64,000 bases of DNA from contig JAMYHL010000011.1 in assembly GCA_025531455.1 (NCBI GenBank), positions 186,001-250,000 of the forward strand. Reading direction: 5' to 3'. Position 1 is the stretch's first letter; every line of letters starts with the position of its first letter. Below the pieces are notes generated by a model that was not told where the DNA came from, did not search any database, and saw only the letters and a list, made by a program, of their open reading frames with translations. Below are positions 47,204 through 59,172 of the stretch, one piece after another. The translations under genes were made by a program, and so were the position numbers. The stretch comes from Apiotrichum sp. Y4204. Lineage: Eukaryota; Basidiomycota; Tremellomycetes; Trichosporonales; Trichosporonaceae.

Positions 47204-48356
47204 ATGTCCAGACCACAGCTTTTATCGTCGCTTCGCGGAGCATTCCCTCGCCGGCCGGTAGCTGGTGCTGCTCCCCGCTTTGGGGCGGGCTCCAACACAG
47301 GGTTCACTTTCGGAAATGGCAGCTCCAGTTCGCGCTCTGGCTTCTCCTTCGGAGCTGGCTCGCGCCGCGGCGTCCACTCGGGATCTTTGACTCAGACACT
47401 CTTCCGCCCCATCACAGTTGTTCTTGTCCTTGCGCCTCTCCTCACCGGATATCTCGGCGTATGGCAAGTGCAACGGCTGAAGTGGAAAGTTGGTCTGATC
47501 GAGGAGGTTGACCGCAACCTGGCAAAGCCGCCTATGGCGCTGCCGGCCAAGATCAAGTGAGTGAGGAGAGATGGCATGAGGAGAAATTACCGTTCTTCCT
47601 TACATATTTTGTTGACAAAAGCCTTTCTGCTCTTCCGGATTTTGCCTTCCGTCGCGTGTTGATCAAGGGCCGCTTCACTGGTCCGCCGATTCTTCAGGGG
47701 CCGCAGACACGCGAGGGTATTGCGGGATACCACTTGATCCAGCCGTTTGATCGCTCCGACTCTGGTGGCTCGACTATTCTCGTTAACCGTGGCTTCATCA
47801 AGACGGCTGAGGGCGATGCCATCCGGACAGGCGAGAAGTCCGTTCCGGGTATGGGTCCGGACGGACGCTCCGACGAAGTCGTTGTTGAGGGTCTTCTGCC
47901 CCGTGCGGACCCCAATGCCAAGTCTTATTTCACTCCGGAGAACAAGCCCGATGAGAACAGGTGGTACTGGAAGGACATCCCAGCTATGGCTGAGGACGCT
48001 GGCGGAGAGGCCAAAAACATTCAGCCAATCCTTATCGATGTCATTGACCGTGAGCTAAGACTGGGTGGCGAATTGTCCGACTGACGCCCAGGTTCCGAGG
48101 TTCCGTCCGCTATGCTCCTCAAGCAGGGTATCCCCGTTGGCCGCGCTGCTGAGATCGAGCTGCGTAACCAGCACATGACATATGCCATCACTTGGTGAGT
48201 GCGCCACTGATAAAGGCTCCGTGGAACGATTAATTGATACCTAGGTTCTCGCTCTGCGCGGCCACGACGGTAATGCTCGGCATGGTCGTGGCTAAGGGTC
48301 GCAACCGGAAGCTCGCGATGCCGCAGCGCCGGGCGTTTGACGAGCACAAACGTTAG
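47204..48356 (+). CDS. SHY1: SURF1/SHY1, cytochrome oxidase assembly factor
   Basis: Shy1/Surf1 is a mitochondrial inner-membrane protein that helps insert heme a into Cox1. Exons 47204-47556, 47622-48049, 48092-48194 and 48245-48356 give 331 residues. An Arg/Ser/Gly-rich presequence leads to the first membrane span (ITVVLVLAPLLTGYLGVWQ), followed directly by WQVQRLKWKVGLIEEV, the SURF1 signature. The soluble part has FRRVLIKGRF, GYHLIQPF, ILVNRGFI and NRWYWKDIPAM. The second span (AITWFSLCAATTVMLGMVV) is followed by a short basic tail. Length and order are typical for fungi. Confidence 0.93.
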
Positions 48357-49160
48357 AGCGTTATCCGTAACCTTGACCGGAACATGACCAATCTTTGCAC
48401 GCTGTCGAAGAGATAGCAAGTGATTCTGTATGCATTACCACCATTCACATTGCCGAAATGCCTTAGCCCCGGTGGATGTGACTGGGCTGATTGTGAGGGA
48501 ATGAGATATGGTACTTATGTTTCTTGATCTTAGAGGATTATGTTGTCGCTACAGTGTGCCGGCGGTCTCAGGTCCGGCGACACCGAGGTTGCAAGGCGAT
48601 GCCGGAGCCGGGCCGGTGTAGTCAGCGGCGTGACGATTTCATGGTCACACCCAATTTTGCCACCCTGCCAGTGATCCAGTGACAGATTGATACAGTAGAA
48701 CCACCGCCGCGCGTGTACTCTGTAGCTCCGTCGCTCTGTGCCTCCTCCTCTTGGTTCTCCCTGACTTTTTAGGACTTGGCCTGCCTTGGATCCTTGGGCG
48801 ACCTCTCTCTCTACGTATTGCAGTGCACCACCACCACTCTGTTACACACCGCACTCTGCTCGCCCCCCTCCACCGCCTCCCCTTTGTTTTCCGCCTGGCC
48901 GCCTGGGAGCTTGCGCAGTTTCGGGGTCCTTCCTACACAATAACTGTAGCGCAATATTGTGTACTGTACTTGGTGTACGCCGCATACCGACTACCGAGAG
49001 TGACCGCGTAATTGTTAACTTGATCACTTGCCAGGTCTTGTCGCATCAATCTCACATCCTTTCACTCCCTCTTCTGTCACATTGCGCATCTCTATCCCCC
49101 TGGGCCATCTCAATCTCATCACTCGACGGCAAGCCACACCGTCTCAAGGCCACTGTCGTC
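48357..49160. other. Intergenic region
   Basis: The left part is the SURF1 3' flank. From about 48720 the DNA turns CT-rich, which fits promoter and leader of the REEP-like gene. No gene is seen. Confidence 0.5.
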
Positions 49161-50607
49161 ATGCTCCTTCCTACCCGTCTGATCAAGTGCGTATAAGTCA
49201 TTTCCCACATGATCTCCACCTAGCGCCAGCTGTCGGCACACTTGGCACTGTTGTCGTTGGTTCCTGCGGTTCCTCGCACACACACACACAGACACACACA
49301 CACCAAATGAGGCTGCGTCTATGCCGTGCGATAACTGGGCGAGCAGATGAGCGTTCGCTGACAGTCCAGCATCACGGGTGAATACCTCTATCCCGCTTAT
49401 GCGACGTACAAATCACTCGGACGCCGACCTGCGGATCATGCGGAGCTCGAGCGTTGGCTGATGTACTGGTCTCTCGTCGGCGCTTGGACTGCGGTCGAAG
49501 GGATACTCGGGTGGTTCCTCGAATGGTAAGTGAAAGACCTCTATTGGTGGCCAGGCGGCCGATACAGCGGCTGGACCGATGAGTGCGACACGCTTCCAGA
49601 CACCAAACGGTGATGAGTCGGGAGGAGGCACACGCCAGGGGCATTGGCCAGCTGTTGTCTGTGCTCTGGTGACTTACGCCTGTGTTATCTGCGTTTCTCC
49701 TTCCCCCTAGTGTGTCGCCACCCATTCTCGCAAACCGTCCACACATCTCCATTGATGCTGCTTCATGCATGACTGACTCTACAGGATCCCGCTGTACACA
49801 GTCTGCAAGACTGTGTTTTTCCTCTACCTTGCATCGGCATCGAACCGCGCCACCCCGTACCTGTACAACGAGGTTCTCGCCCCGCTGTTCACCGAGCACG
49901 AACACGAGATAGATTCCTTCCTCGCGAATATCCGTGGCCGTGCCGGCAATGGTGCCCGGGGCGGTCTTGGTTGGCTGTGGGACACCATCCGCAAGGCACT
50001 CGGCGTGAGTTGGCGCGACATGGTAGCATTGTACTGACGACAGCTTACACAGGAACAGGCCACCCAGTTGTCAAGCGCTGCCGGCGTGCCGAACTATGGG
50101 ACAGGCTCGGCGGCCGTCGGCGCTCAACCCCCGACGCTCGCTGATCCCGCTTCTGGCGCTGTGCAACAGGCATATGGTCTCGTCTCGGGCCTCGCCTCAA
50201 AGTATCTTCCGGGCGCACTTGCTGCTGTGTCGGCAGCGGCGCAGTCGGCATCGACCGCTGCTGGTGGACCTGGATCCTCTAGTTCAAACACGCGCGGATT
50301 TGATGTGCCAGCCACCGCTTCTGCCGGGCCACCGGCGCCTGTCGCCCCAGCCGGCTCGCGCTCGTTCCAATACACCTCTGAGGAGGTGTTCGTCACAGGT
50401 CTCCGCGCTCCAGACTCTCATGCCAATAGCCGTACAGGCTCTGATGGCAGTCTCAGTGGCTCTGCGTCTGGCTCCAATCTTGCCGCCTCAGGCTTTGCCG
50501 AGATAAGGCGTGAAGAAGCCGAGGGCGCCGATGACATGCCAGTCCATTGTCGCACTTCTTCGAGCTGGATGAGCTGGTCATCTCCCCCAAAGGACAAATC
50601 CGAGTAG
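49161..50607 (+). CDS. REEP/TB2-DP1-HVA22 family ER-shaping protein
   Basis: REEP/Yop1-type proteins insert hairpins that curve tubular ER. The core is clear: GEYLYPAYATYKSLGRRP, ERWLMYWSLVGAWTAVEG, LEWIPLYTVCKTVFFLYLAS and LAPLFTEHEHEIDSFLANIR, as in REEP1-4. Exon 1 is placed at ATG 49161 (MLLPTRLIK). The junctions between 49186 and 49376 are unresolved: CA repeats (about 49279-49304) lie in the probable intron, and two splice solutions are possible. Later introns are 49526-49785 (about 260 nt, long) and one ending at about 50053. A ~180-residue Ser/Ala/Gly-rich tail follows. The tail makes it longer than Yop1. Confidence 0.82.
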
Positions 50608-50743
50608 ACATGTGCACGTAAACCGGCACTTGTAGGAGTCGAATGTACGAGTAGCATGGTTAAAGAGATATCTTTTACAGCGCGTAGACTCATCACCGAC
50701 ACACTGGTTAGAAGCGGGTATCTTCCAACAACTATCAACGCCC

Positions 50744-53700
50744 TTAGTCCAAAGTCGTGCGGTTGAGCACATTGCGGATTTCACGATGTTGCTGCAGCCA
50801 CTCGGGGAAGTCTACTTCGTCCGGGCTCTGCCCCTTCTCCTTGGTCTCAAGGAGGAAGTTGGCGAGAACGATGATAGCACCGTCTAGAGCGTTAGTGTGG
50901 CTATCAGTCAAAATTGCTGTCCGAACTCACATCGGTATAGGTAGTTGATTGCCTGGTGGAGCAGCATCTTGTGCTTGGCCGAACCTTGTTCCATCGCCTC
51001 AAGTTTGAGCTTGAAGTCGTACACGGCTTTGCGCAAATTCTGTACTCCCTCCATCTGATTGATGACCTTGTCTGTGATACGCTTGGCTTGCTTGCCGTGG
51101 CTAAGCACAGTGACGAGCTGCAGGATCGTCTTATATTCACCTGGATTTGGTCAGTGTCACCTCCTAACGCCCTGTGCTCACCATTTAAGTATGGCTTAGC
51201 ATCATGTACTTCCGCCCACTCTTCCTCATCTTCATCGTCATGTTCTTCCTCGTCCTCCTTCGTCATGTTACCATCAACGATTGTGGCGATCATCGAAGCA
51301 ACAATCATGCCAGTTGTTGTACGGCCGCGACCCATCTGACAGTTGAATCTGACAAGTAAGCGAGCAGTACTACGAGCTCGAGTGGGGCCGCATGTTACTT
51401 ACACGAAATCGTAACCTTCCCGAAGCCCCTTGGCCACACGACGGACAATAGTCTGTAGCGCCAGGGGAAGAGGGGCCTGCTCGTCGGTCTGTTGTCAGTC
51501 GTGGCTCAGACGTTGCAACCCACGATTGCAATGCGCATATAGTCGACTCGATACGACTCCCGGATAATGCGCTGATATAGCTCCTTGGGTGTCATGACAT
51601 CAAGTTCGTCAACCTCTTCCCATACGGGAACAACTTCGAATACCCCAGGCTTTGTCTCCATTTCGTCATGAAGAAGAAGCTTGCCATTGTGCTGTCGAAT
51701 CTCCTTGAGAACGTCGTCCTTGAGCTGGCTCTCCATACGTTCGACAACAGGCGCTGTCACACCAGTTGTTCTGAGCGTCAGCAACAAATGCGCTCCGCAA
51801 CACTTACTCGATATTCGTGACTGGCTTATCAAGGAGTCGCAGTACGTGAGGACGGGAGTTGATATACTGGAGTTTAGTACTAATCAGGTTTTGCGCCGCT
51901 TACCAGCACCGGTTCCTGAGACTGTCAGCATGGGGATTTACCATCTTCTCACCTCGCGCAATGACGTCCACATGACCTTCTTTGGTCCTTCGGGCTGGCA
52001 GCCCATCTTGACCAGTGCACTCCGCAGTCCTTCAGTGTTGGGCATTCCCGTGCCGTACACATAATGGTCCCAGTCAATGGAAGGATTCGCAAGTGGAATG
52101 CCCTCCAAAAGGAGGGGAACACGGCGATAGTTTGCTGCCCCTTCCACGCGTCTAGGGTAAGCATACTATGAAGCAGATGACTCACTCGGGTAGGCTCTGC
52201 TTCTGTAGACCGGGGAAGAAGTCAGACTTGAGTATGGTTTGCGCTGAGAGAATCGCCCCAGAGCGGGCAGCCACGACCTTTGATACCTCGTCCTCGAGCT
52301 GTCACATGTTTAGTGTCATGTACGCATCGTATGTTCACTCACAGCCATGCCAGTTGTGGGCTCTGCGCGTTCAAGCGGCATCAGACTTTCCAGACCACCG
52401 GTGAGTAGATCCTTCTCGAGAGTTTTAAACACCGGGCGATGCTTAACAAAGGACTCGAAAGTGTACTGTCCCTGCTCATCGGGCTTGGTTTCGTCCAGAT
52501 ATGCCTGGAAAACGAGAAGGTGGAAATAACGCAAGAGATGGTACATTCCTGCCAAGTCAGCCGGATTGCGACTCCCGATCCTACCTTTCTCGATGGCACT
52601 ATGCTTAGCTTCGGGGCTCTTAGCGGCATGTGCTTGCTCGTTGAAGTCCTCAATAGCGTCGCGCAAGTTGAACGCCGCCGAAGTGCGATCGATGGCTTCG
52701 TCGACGACGCGTTTCACTTCCAGCCCATTGCGGATGACACGAAGGCACGAATTGATAATCTGCCAGCTGGTGCGGCTCTGAGGATCGGCCAGTCGGCGTC
52801 GTGATGGGGCGCGTCGAGGCGTCGTCGGATGATTCTCTTGCCGGCTCTGCTTTAACCAGCGTTGAACCAACCAGACAATCGCAGCCGTGTTGGAGCTACG
52901 GCCGCGACCGAGTTGGTCGTTGAGGATGATCGCTGTATTGTCCATGTCAATGCGTAAACACAGGTCCAGGAGTTGAGTGATATCGTGGAACTAATGTCAG
53001 AAACAAGGTGCTGTTATCAAACTTACGTCTGGCGAGCGCTCGGAAGTGATTGGAACTCGCTCAAAAATGAGCCCGACGGTGGTTGATGCGGTTGAAATAT
53101 CGTCCATAAGCTCACGCAACGATTCGACATCCTCCTTGTTGACCTTCTCCCAAATAGGTACGACTTGACCATCCGCGGCTTCCGTGTGGAGAAGAACGCT
53201 TCCACCAAAGGTTACGGCCTCTGCGACAACATCACTCTTGAGACGGTCTTCGAGAACCTCGAGACGTGCCGAAGATACACCTGAATAGTCGCGCATGTTA
53301 CGCAAAGCGGTCGTGTCTCGACGAAGACAGTAGGGAGCGCCGTTGATCATGACAAGTGGTTCCTCACGCAGACAAATCCAGACTACGTTCGTCACTTCAG
53401 GAGAACGGTTTTTGACAATCTCGAGAATGGACGCCACAGCATCTTGTGTTGGCTGACCGGTGGCGTAGATGGTTGTGTGGGCCACCTGCCTAAATCCAAT
53501 AGCGCCTCGAATACCGTCGGTAGAAGATGCCGTGTCGGCAACCCAAAGATCGCGCTTGAGGAGAGTTCTGGATTGTCAAAACAGAATCCATGTTGGTGAC
53601 TCACGATGCCCGCAGCATGATGCCACTGCGATTTTTGACCACATGCTCGGCCCACTCGTCGCCCAGCACCTTACCTCCCTCAAGCTCAGGTTCAACCTTG

Positions 53701-55895
53701 TTCAGTGCACGGCGGTCTCCCAAGTCCAGCGACCTGGATATCACGCTGAGGTCGTTGGCCGGTGCGAAAGCAAAGAGACGGTCACCCCATCGACGACGAA
53801 GAACTTTGATTTGGCTGACCAGTTAGTACGAGCTGACGTGCACGCTGCTCACTTCCAAATCTCTGGCCGAGCTTTGAGCCAGGTAGAGAACGTGACCCCG
53901 GAATGCATTCCTTGCGGACCGTCGACGTAGGCAGCGAAAACGATGAGATCAAAGTATTGCTCGAGCTGATCGTCAGCTAGCTTTATGAGCCTTACGTACC
54001 GATCGGACAGCTTTGTCAAGATGTACCTGTCCATTCTTATCATCACGCGTGCGAACGCTGTACTTGACACGGTGCTCAATAACATTCTCGCGCAAGTTGA
54101 CAACAGCATCACAGTTGTCGATGAGGTAGTCGACTAGACGTTTGAGCTCTCTGCCATGGTCCAGCGACGAGAGCAGCGAGAGCACAATCTGATAATTACC
54201 CATATGGGCCCGGACGAGCGATTCGAGCAGATTCGGGTGAGAGGATAACAAGTCGATAGCTGCAGTCGCTCGACGAGAGGGAAGGTCTGGGTGTAAGCGA
54301 GAATTATGGCCAGGTCTCACTTTCATCAAGTATGCGGGTAACTTTCAACAAACTTTTGTTCAGTTGCTGCTGTTGTGATACTTGGTGCAACATCTGGGCG
54401 GCCTGCGAAGGCGCTGGGGAACTGGGTGCAACGCCTGGCAAGGGCTTTGGGTGAGCTTTTATTCCCAGCGCATTCCTTACACTAGCAAAACCCGAGCCAG
54501 AGACCGCCGGGAAGGGATCCTCGAGTCCTCGTTCAAGGTACTGGCCGCGGCGGACTAGGAGGGCGGCGACCATGGCGAACGTTGCTGTGCGTTAGGAGAG
54601 GGGCTCTTACATATCGCGACTTGGTTATTACTCACTTCGCACAACACCCATGCCGCAGTTGAACACCAACGAGGTCGTGAGCGGATCCGTGTCCTGAAGT
54701 CGCGACACATAGGCATCGAGATAGTTGTCCTGTTGTGAGACCTATGTAATCCTCTTTTTCACTCACCTCGATGGGTCGGTCGGGCCCAACAGGGATGCGC
54801 CAATAGTCGACCGCCCATCCGGCGGAGCGGATGTCATCATACACCTCTTTAGGGGTTCGAATAATACTTTCGTCCACTGATACCCACGTTGGCACAAGCT
54901 CGCCGCCAGTGACCTCGTCATGGCATAGAATCAGACCGCCGTACCGCTTAGCCTCCTCAAGGATGTCAAGCTTCAGGCGACGCTCAATGTCCTCCAAGTT
55001 GGTTGCGCGGTCTGAAAGAGCGAGGCTCTGCAGCGGAGTAGATGCGTCACGGAGGACGTATGGCCTGCCGGCGCTGAAGGATTAGCAACTTACGCGACCA
55101 GCCGCAATCAGTCCTCTACGTACATGTACACTGTGAATGGTCAGCTTGGGCCACTCAGGACCGTCACGAGACCTGCGGTACTCACCAAGCGTCTCCTCAC
55201 GTGTACTGAACCAGATAGTGTGACTCTGTTCTTGAGTGCTGACGCTAGAGCGGCGAGGGACCAATGCATCGACCGCGGTGCCAGGCTCCTCGGCTTTGGA
55301 TTGACCATGCGGATGATGCTGTGGCTGACAGTTCAGAATGGTCAGAATGCTCTTTAAGCCCGGCACAGTTGGTTGGGCCACGCCATAGACATTGAGGCCT
55401 TCGTCGTCCGGTCCACGGAAGTTGGGAGCACCCTGTACGTTCACGTCGAGGTCGAGTGCGCGACCCGTGGGGTAATGATCTGCTTGTCAGCCGGTCCAGT
55501 AGTGAGAGAAAATGCGTCAGCATGAGGCATACCAGTCTTGAGAATAAACCTGGAACGTCAGCTCAGACTTCATCATGATAAGCCATGTCCGCCACCCACC
55601 CGCGAGCTAGGACGCCACCGTTACGACGCTTGACGACCGCATCCGCGCTGATGCGGAGCTGCTGGACACGTCCCAGTGTGCGGCTTCGACGCGCACCAGC
55701 TGCCAGTGTCATCGAATTGGGCGTTTCACTCCCGCGCCGCGGGGTGCTTGCGGAGCTATGATGGCCGAGCGGAGAAGGACGATTGGGAAGGTGAGAGTGA
55801 GAATGAGAGTGGGTCATGTGTATTGCGGATGCGGAGGTTGTTCGTGGCCGCATCCCCGGTTGGGGGGGAGAGAGCGACGCAGGCGAGTCGGACAT
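50744..55895 (-). CDS. Paladin-like protein with three PTP-like phytase domains
   Basis: Paladin-type proteins carry PTP-like phytase domains (PF14566) with a C-x5-R loop; animal paladin acts on phosphoinositides. Three repeat units appear, each with an N-x-R start, a G-x-x-Q/M-P motif, a REE/REEP strand and a PYxLR strand: GAPNFRGPDDEGL...RPYVLRD (55.0-55.5 kb), VVWICLREEPLVMINGAPYC (near 53.4 kb), and NYRRVPLLLEGIPL...RPHVLRLL (51.8-52.1 kb). Loops are FNCGMGVVR (about 54.65 kb), LNDQLGRGRSS (about 52.9 kb; Asp for Cys) and FNCQMGRGRTTTGM (about 51.33 kb). The last exon ends LNRTTLD with stop at 50744-50746. I place start at MSDSPASLSP. The gene has many short exons, including one of 17 nt (55549-55533). 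I estimate about 1,300 residues. Family call is firm; most internal junctions were not resolved base by base. Confidence 0.85.
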
Positions 55896-56566
55896 AGCGA
55901 TAATAGATGACAGGTGATGTGAGGGTGATGAGAAGAAATGGAGATGGAGATGGAGGTGGAGATGGAGAAGGAGGAGAAGGAGGAGTGCATGACAGAGTGG
56001 TATCTCGTATCTATCCATCCGTTGCATCCATCCATCCATCCAGCCGCCCCGCGCGATATCCGATGAGACCGGAGGGCGGGCAGATAGTACTTGGCCACTT
56101 AGCACTTACCGCATACAACGTGTGTGTGCAACCAGTGCGGCAGGGGGAATGTCATAAGAATGTGGGCCCCCACAAAATGACATGCTTCCAATTGGCCATT
56201 GCCGCGATTGCCGCCAAACATCGCCGCAATGACTTGGACAGTAAGTACTTAATCCGACTGTCCTGTCACCAATCGACCACCACCTCCAACTGTCTCAGAA
56301 CAGTAAGTAGTTCCGGGCAACCACAGCAGACACCAAAGGCTTTGCCATTTCAGGCTGCCTCATCTTATCTTTCAGCCGATCTTCTTCCCCCTTCCCTTTT
56401 GGCTAAGTCCCCAACCGCACATAACAATGAAGCGTACCCATCCTGGCAGCCGTCAATCTGATATCTGATATGCTCCAAAGATTTATCCGCCTTGGCATCG
56501 GTACAGGGATGAATAAGGATAAAGTATGTAAAATGTAACTGCAACCCTTGGTAAGCTGTAGCCACT
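55896..56566. other. Intergenic region
   Basis: The left part is the 5' flank of the paladin-like gene, with GGAGATGGAGATGGAGGTGG triplet-type repeats at about 55935-55975 and CATC repeats near 56020. The right part precedes the BFR1 stop. No gene is seen. Confidence 0.5.
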
Positions 56567-58417
56567 CTACTCGGCCTTGACCTCCTCCGTCTCCTCAACC
56601 TTGTCCACCGGTGCTAAAAAGGGTCAGCTCAGTTCATTTTCTGCACTGTATTCCAGCATGACTTCGGAAATGGGACTTACCCTCCTCCTCCTCCTCCTCG
56701 TCACCCTCCGTAGCGGCAGCATTCTTCTTCTGCATTTTCGCGACAACCTTCTCCACACGCTCAATCTCGGCCTTGGTCTTAGCCTCCGAGTTGGCCTCGA
56801 ACCAAGCCTTCTTGGTCTCGAGGTCGGAGACTGCACGCGGAATGTCGTCCTTGCCGGTGGGCGGGGAGATGCCGAACGCAAGTAGAGCCGAGAGAAGGTT
56901 CATGGGGAGGTTGATGGCGTCAGAGGTGTTGGACGGGGTGGACGGGGTGGCGGTGCCCGAGGCATTGGCGGAAGCACCGCCCTTCTTGCCGCCCTTCTTC
57001 TTGCCCTTTCCGCTGCCTCCGAAGAAGCCCTCAAGGTCCTGGTCCTTCTTCTTGATGACCATGCCTTCAAAGTCGTTGGTAACTTGGCGCACCTCAAGCT
57101 GCTTGACGCCAGCAATCTGTGGCTCCTTGGAGGAGCCACCTGTGCTCGTCTCAGGGACCTCGCCACCAGACTTGCCGCTGAAGTAGTTGATAAGGATGCG
57201 GCAGTCCTCGATCTCCGCAGCATAAGCGGGCATCTTGGCCTCCTCACGCAAACGGACAATCTCCTCATCCCGTCGAGATGCCTCCTCCTTGGCCTTTTCA
57301 GCCTTGAAACGCTCCTGGCGGGCCTGACGGATGGCCTGAACCTTGGCGTAGTACTTGTCCTTCTCCTCGTGGAAAGTCTGGTTGAGCTCGCGCTTCTTGG
57401 CATAGAGCTCATCCTATATGTCAGTTTTAGGCCACGAGAGCGCTACTCACCATCTTAGTAGAGAGGGCCGTACGCTCATCAAAGAGCTTGTTACGCTCCT
57501 GGTACGCCTTGTCGCCCTCCGCACGGAGCTCGTCCATCTCCTTCTTGAGGGAGTCGAACTTCTCGCTGACCTTCTTGGCCTCCGGGTCGTCGAGCTTCTT
57601 CTTGAGCTCATCGATCCTCGCCTTGTCAGCGGCAATGGAATCCTCGGATGATGACGAAGACTCCAGAGCCTTGCGGGCACGCTTGAGCGTAGTGATCTCC
57701 TGGAGGGCCTTCTTCTCGTCCACGAGCTTCATGGTACCGGCCTCAACGCTGCGGTCAAGAGTGCTGAATGGTCAGCTGTAACTCGTCTTCCATCTTCCCT
57801 CACCGAATGCGCTCATCAATCTCGGCGACGTTCTTGTAACCGGTCTTGCTGCGCTGCGCCTGCTGGTCCTTAATCTTCTTGTTGACGCTGTCCTGGACCT
57901 TCCGCAGCTCATCAAAGAGCTTGTTGCGCTCTGCCTTAAACTTGCTCTGTTCACCCCTGAGGCCATCCATCTCAGCCTTTAGCTGGGAGCGACGGTCATT
58001 GCCGGCAGGCGCCTGGGAGAGGGAGATGCGCGAGCGGACAGCATCCTGCCTGGGTTAGCCGGCATCTTTTGAGGGAGCTACAGTAACCACCAAGCAGCGG
58101 TGAAGACAGTAAAGCGCGGTTCTGAGAGTTCACACCAAGACGCATCTATCCGGGTCTTACCGGGCGTCGTACATGACCGTTCCGCGTGCGTCCAAGAGAG
58201 TTTACTCCCTTATGCCATAACGAAAACTCACAAGCTTGGTCTTGAGAGCCGCGATCTCCTTGTTGAGGGCGTCCTGCTCAGCATTGTACTTGTTCTGGTC
58301 GGGCTTGCCAGAGACGTGCTCCTCAGAGTGGGCGGGCGCCTTGGTACCGCTGTTGCTGCCGTTGGCCGCCTTTGCGGGAACGGCACCGGGCTTTTGGGAG
58401 GCAGTCGGGGGCGGCAT
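56567..58417 (-). CDS. BFR1: BFR1, polysome/ER-associated coiled-coil RNA-binding protein
   Basis: Bfr1 associates with polysomes and mRNPs at the ER and affects P-bodies, secretion and nuclear segregation. Exons 58417-58232, 58045-57804, 57763-57451, 57413-56681 and 56613-56567 give 506 residues. Almost all is charged coiled coil (ALNKEIAALKTKL, ERNKLFDELRKVQDSVNKKI, EKFDSLKKEMDELRAEGDKA, KAYQERNKLFDERTAL), with the family's C-terminal Lys/Gly block (GSGKGKKKGGKKGG) and an acidic end. KRELNQTFHEEKDKYYA is a typical Bfr1 stretch. An upstream in-frame ATG at 58447 would add ten residues. The 186-nt intron 1 is long. Identity is likely but coiled coils can mislead. Confidence 0.83.
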
Positions 58418-59172
58418 TTGTGGAAACTGGGACGAAAACGGAAACACGCGAGACCAAACGAATGAACAAACCGAACGGGAGACAAAAGGAGGACAGACAA
58501 GAAGCTAGAAAGAGACGGGGTGTTGGAAAGATATGAAGATTGTTTTGTTGATGAGAGTCTGGCGAGATGTCGCGCGGCATTGATCGCTTTGTCGCGTTGG
58601 GCGTGCACAGCGCACAGCGTACAGCGTGTTGGATGTGCTGGCAGTGACAGGGCACCAGACAGGGCAAACGACGAAAGCGGAGATTATGAAATGCCCGGAT
58701 CACCCGGTTTCGGATGTTTGATTGAGATATATCCGGGTGTGGCATGTGGCACGGCGCACACGACACTTAGAAGATATACAAGATCGTACAGAACGCGGAA
58801 CGCCGACATACTCACCGTCCTCGGCACTACGCCGACTGGAGCGCCAAAACTACAAACAGTCTCTTCTTATTACCCATGGAGCGCTGTGTGGTAGAAAATT
58901 GCCCTCAAACCACTCGAAAAATAAACAGGAAATGCATGTCAAAGAGTGTCAACACCACTAAATCTCGGAGATGTTCAACAATCGCTAGCGACCCATTCAA
59001 TGAGATAGGATGAAATACGCCGCAATGAGAGCACCTGAGATAGAGAATGGACAAGGGAAATATTCTGAGCTGTAGACAATTAAAAGGCATCGAAGAGGGG
59101 GGTGTGGTCAATGACACTCAACACAAGTGAAAGCAAAGTTGTTTTTGACGTGAAAAGCGGTTGTTAAAGCCT
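58418..59172. other. Intergenic region
   Basis: This is the BFR1 promoter side (minus strand, so upstream to the right) and the 3' flank of the secreted-protein gene. GCGCACAGCGTACAGCGTG repeats lie near 58608-58627. No gene is seen. Confidence 0.5.

Noticed and set aside
55907..56461. 184-codon plus-strand ORF upstream of the paladin-like gene
   Set aside because: Starts in GGAGAT triplet repeats and then reads as random sequence; it overlaps the promoter of the paladin-like gene.
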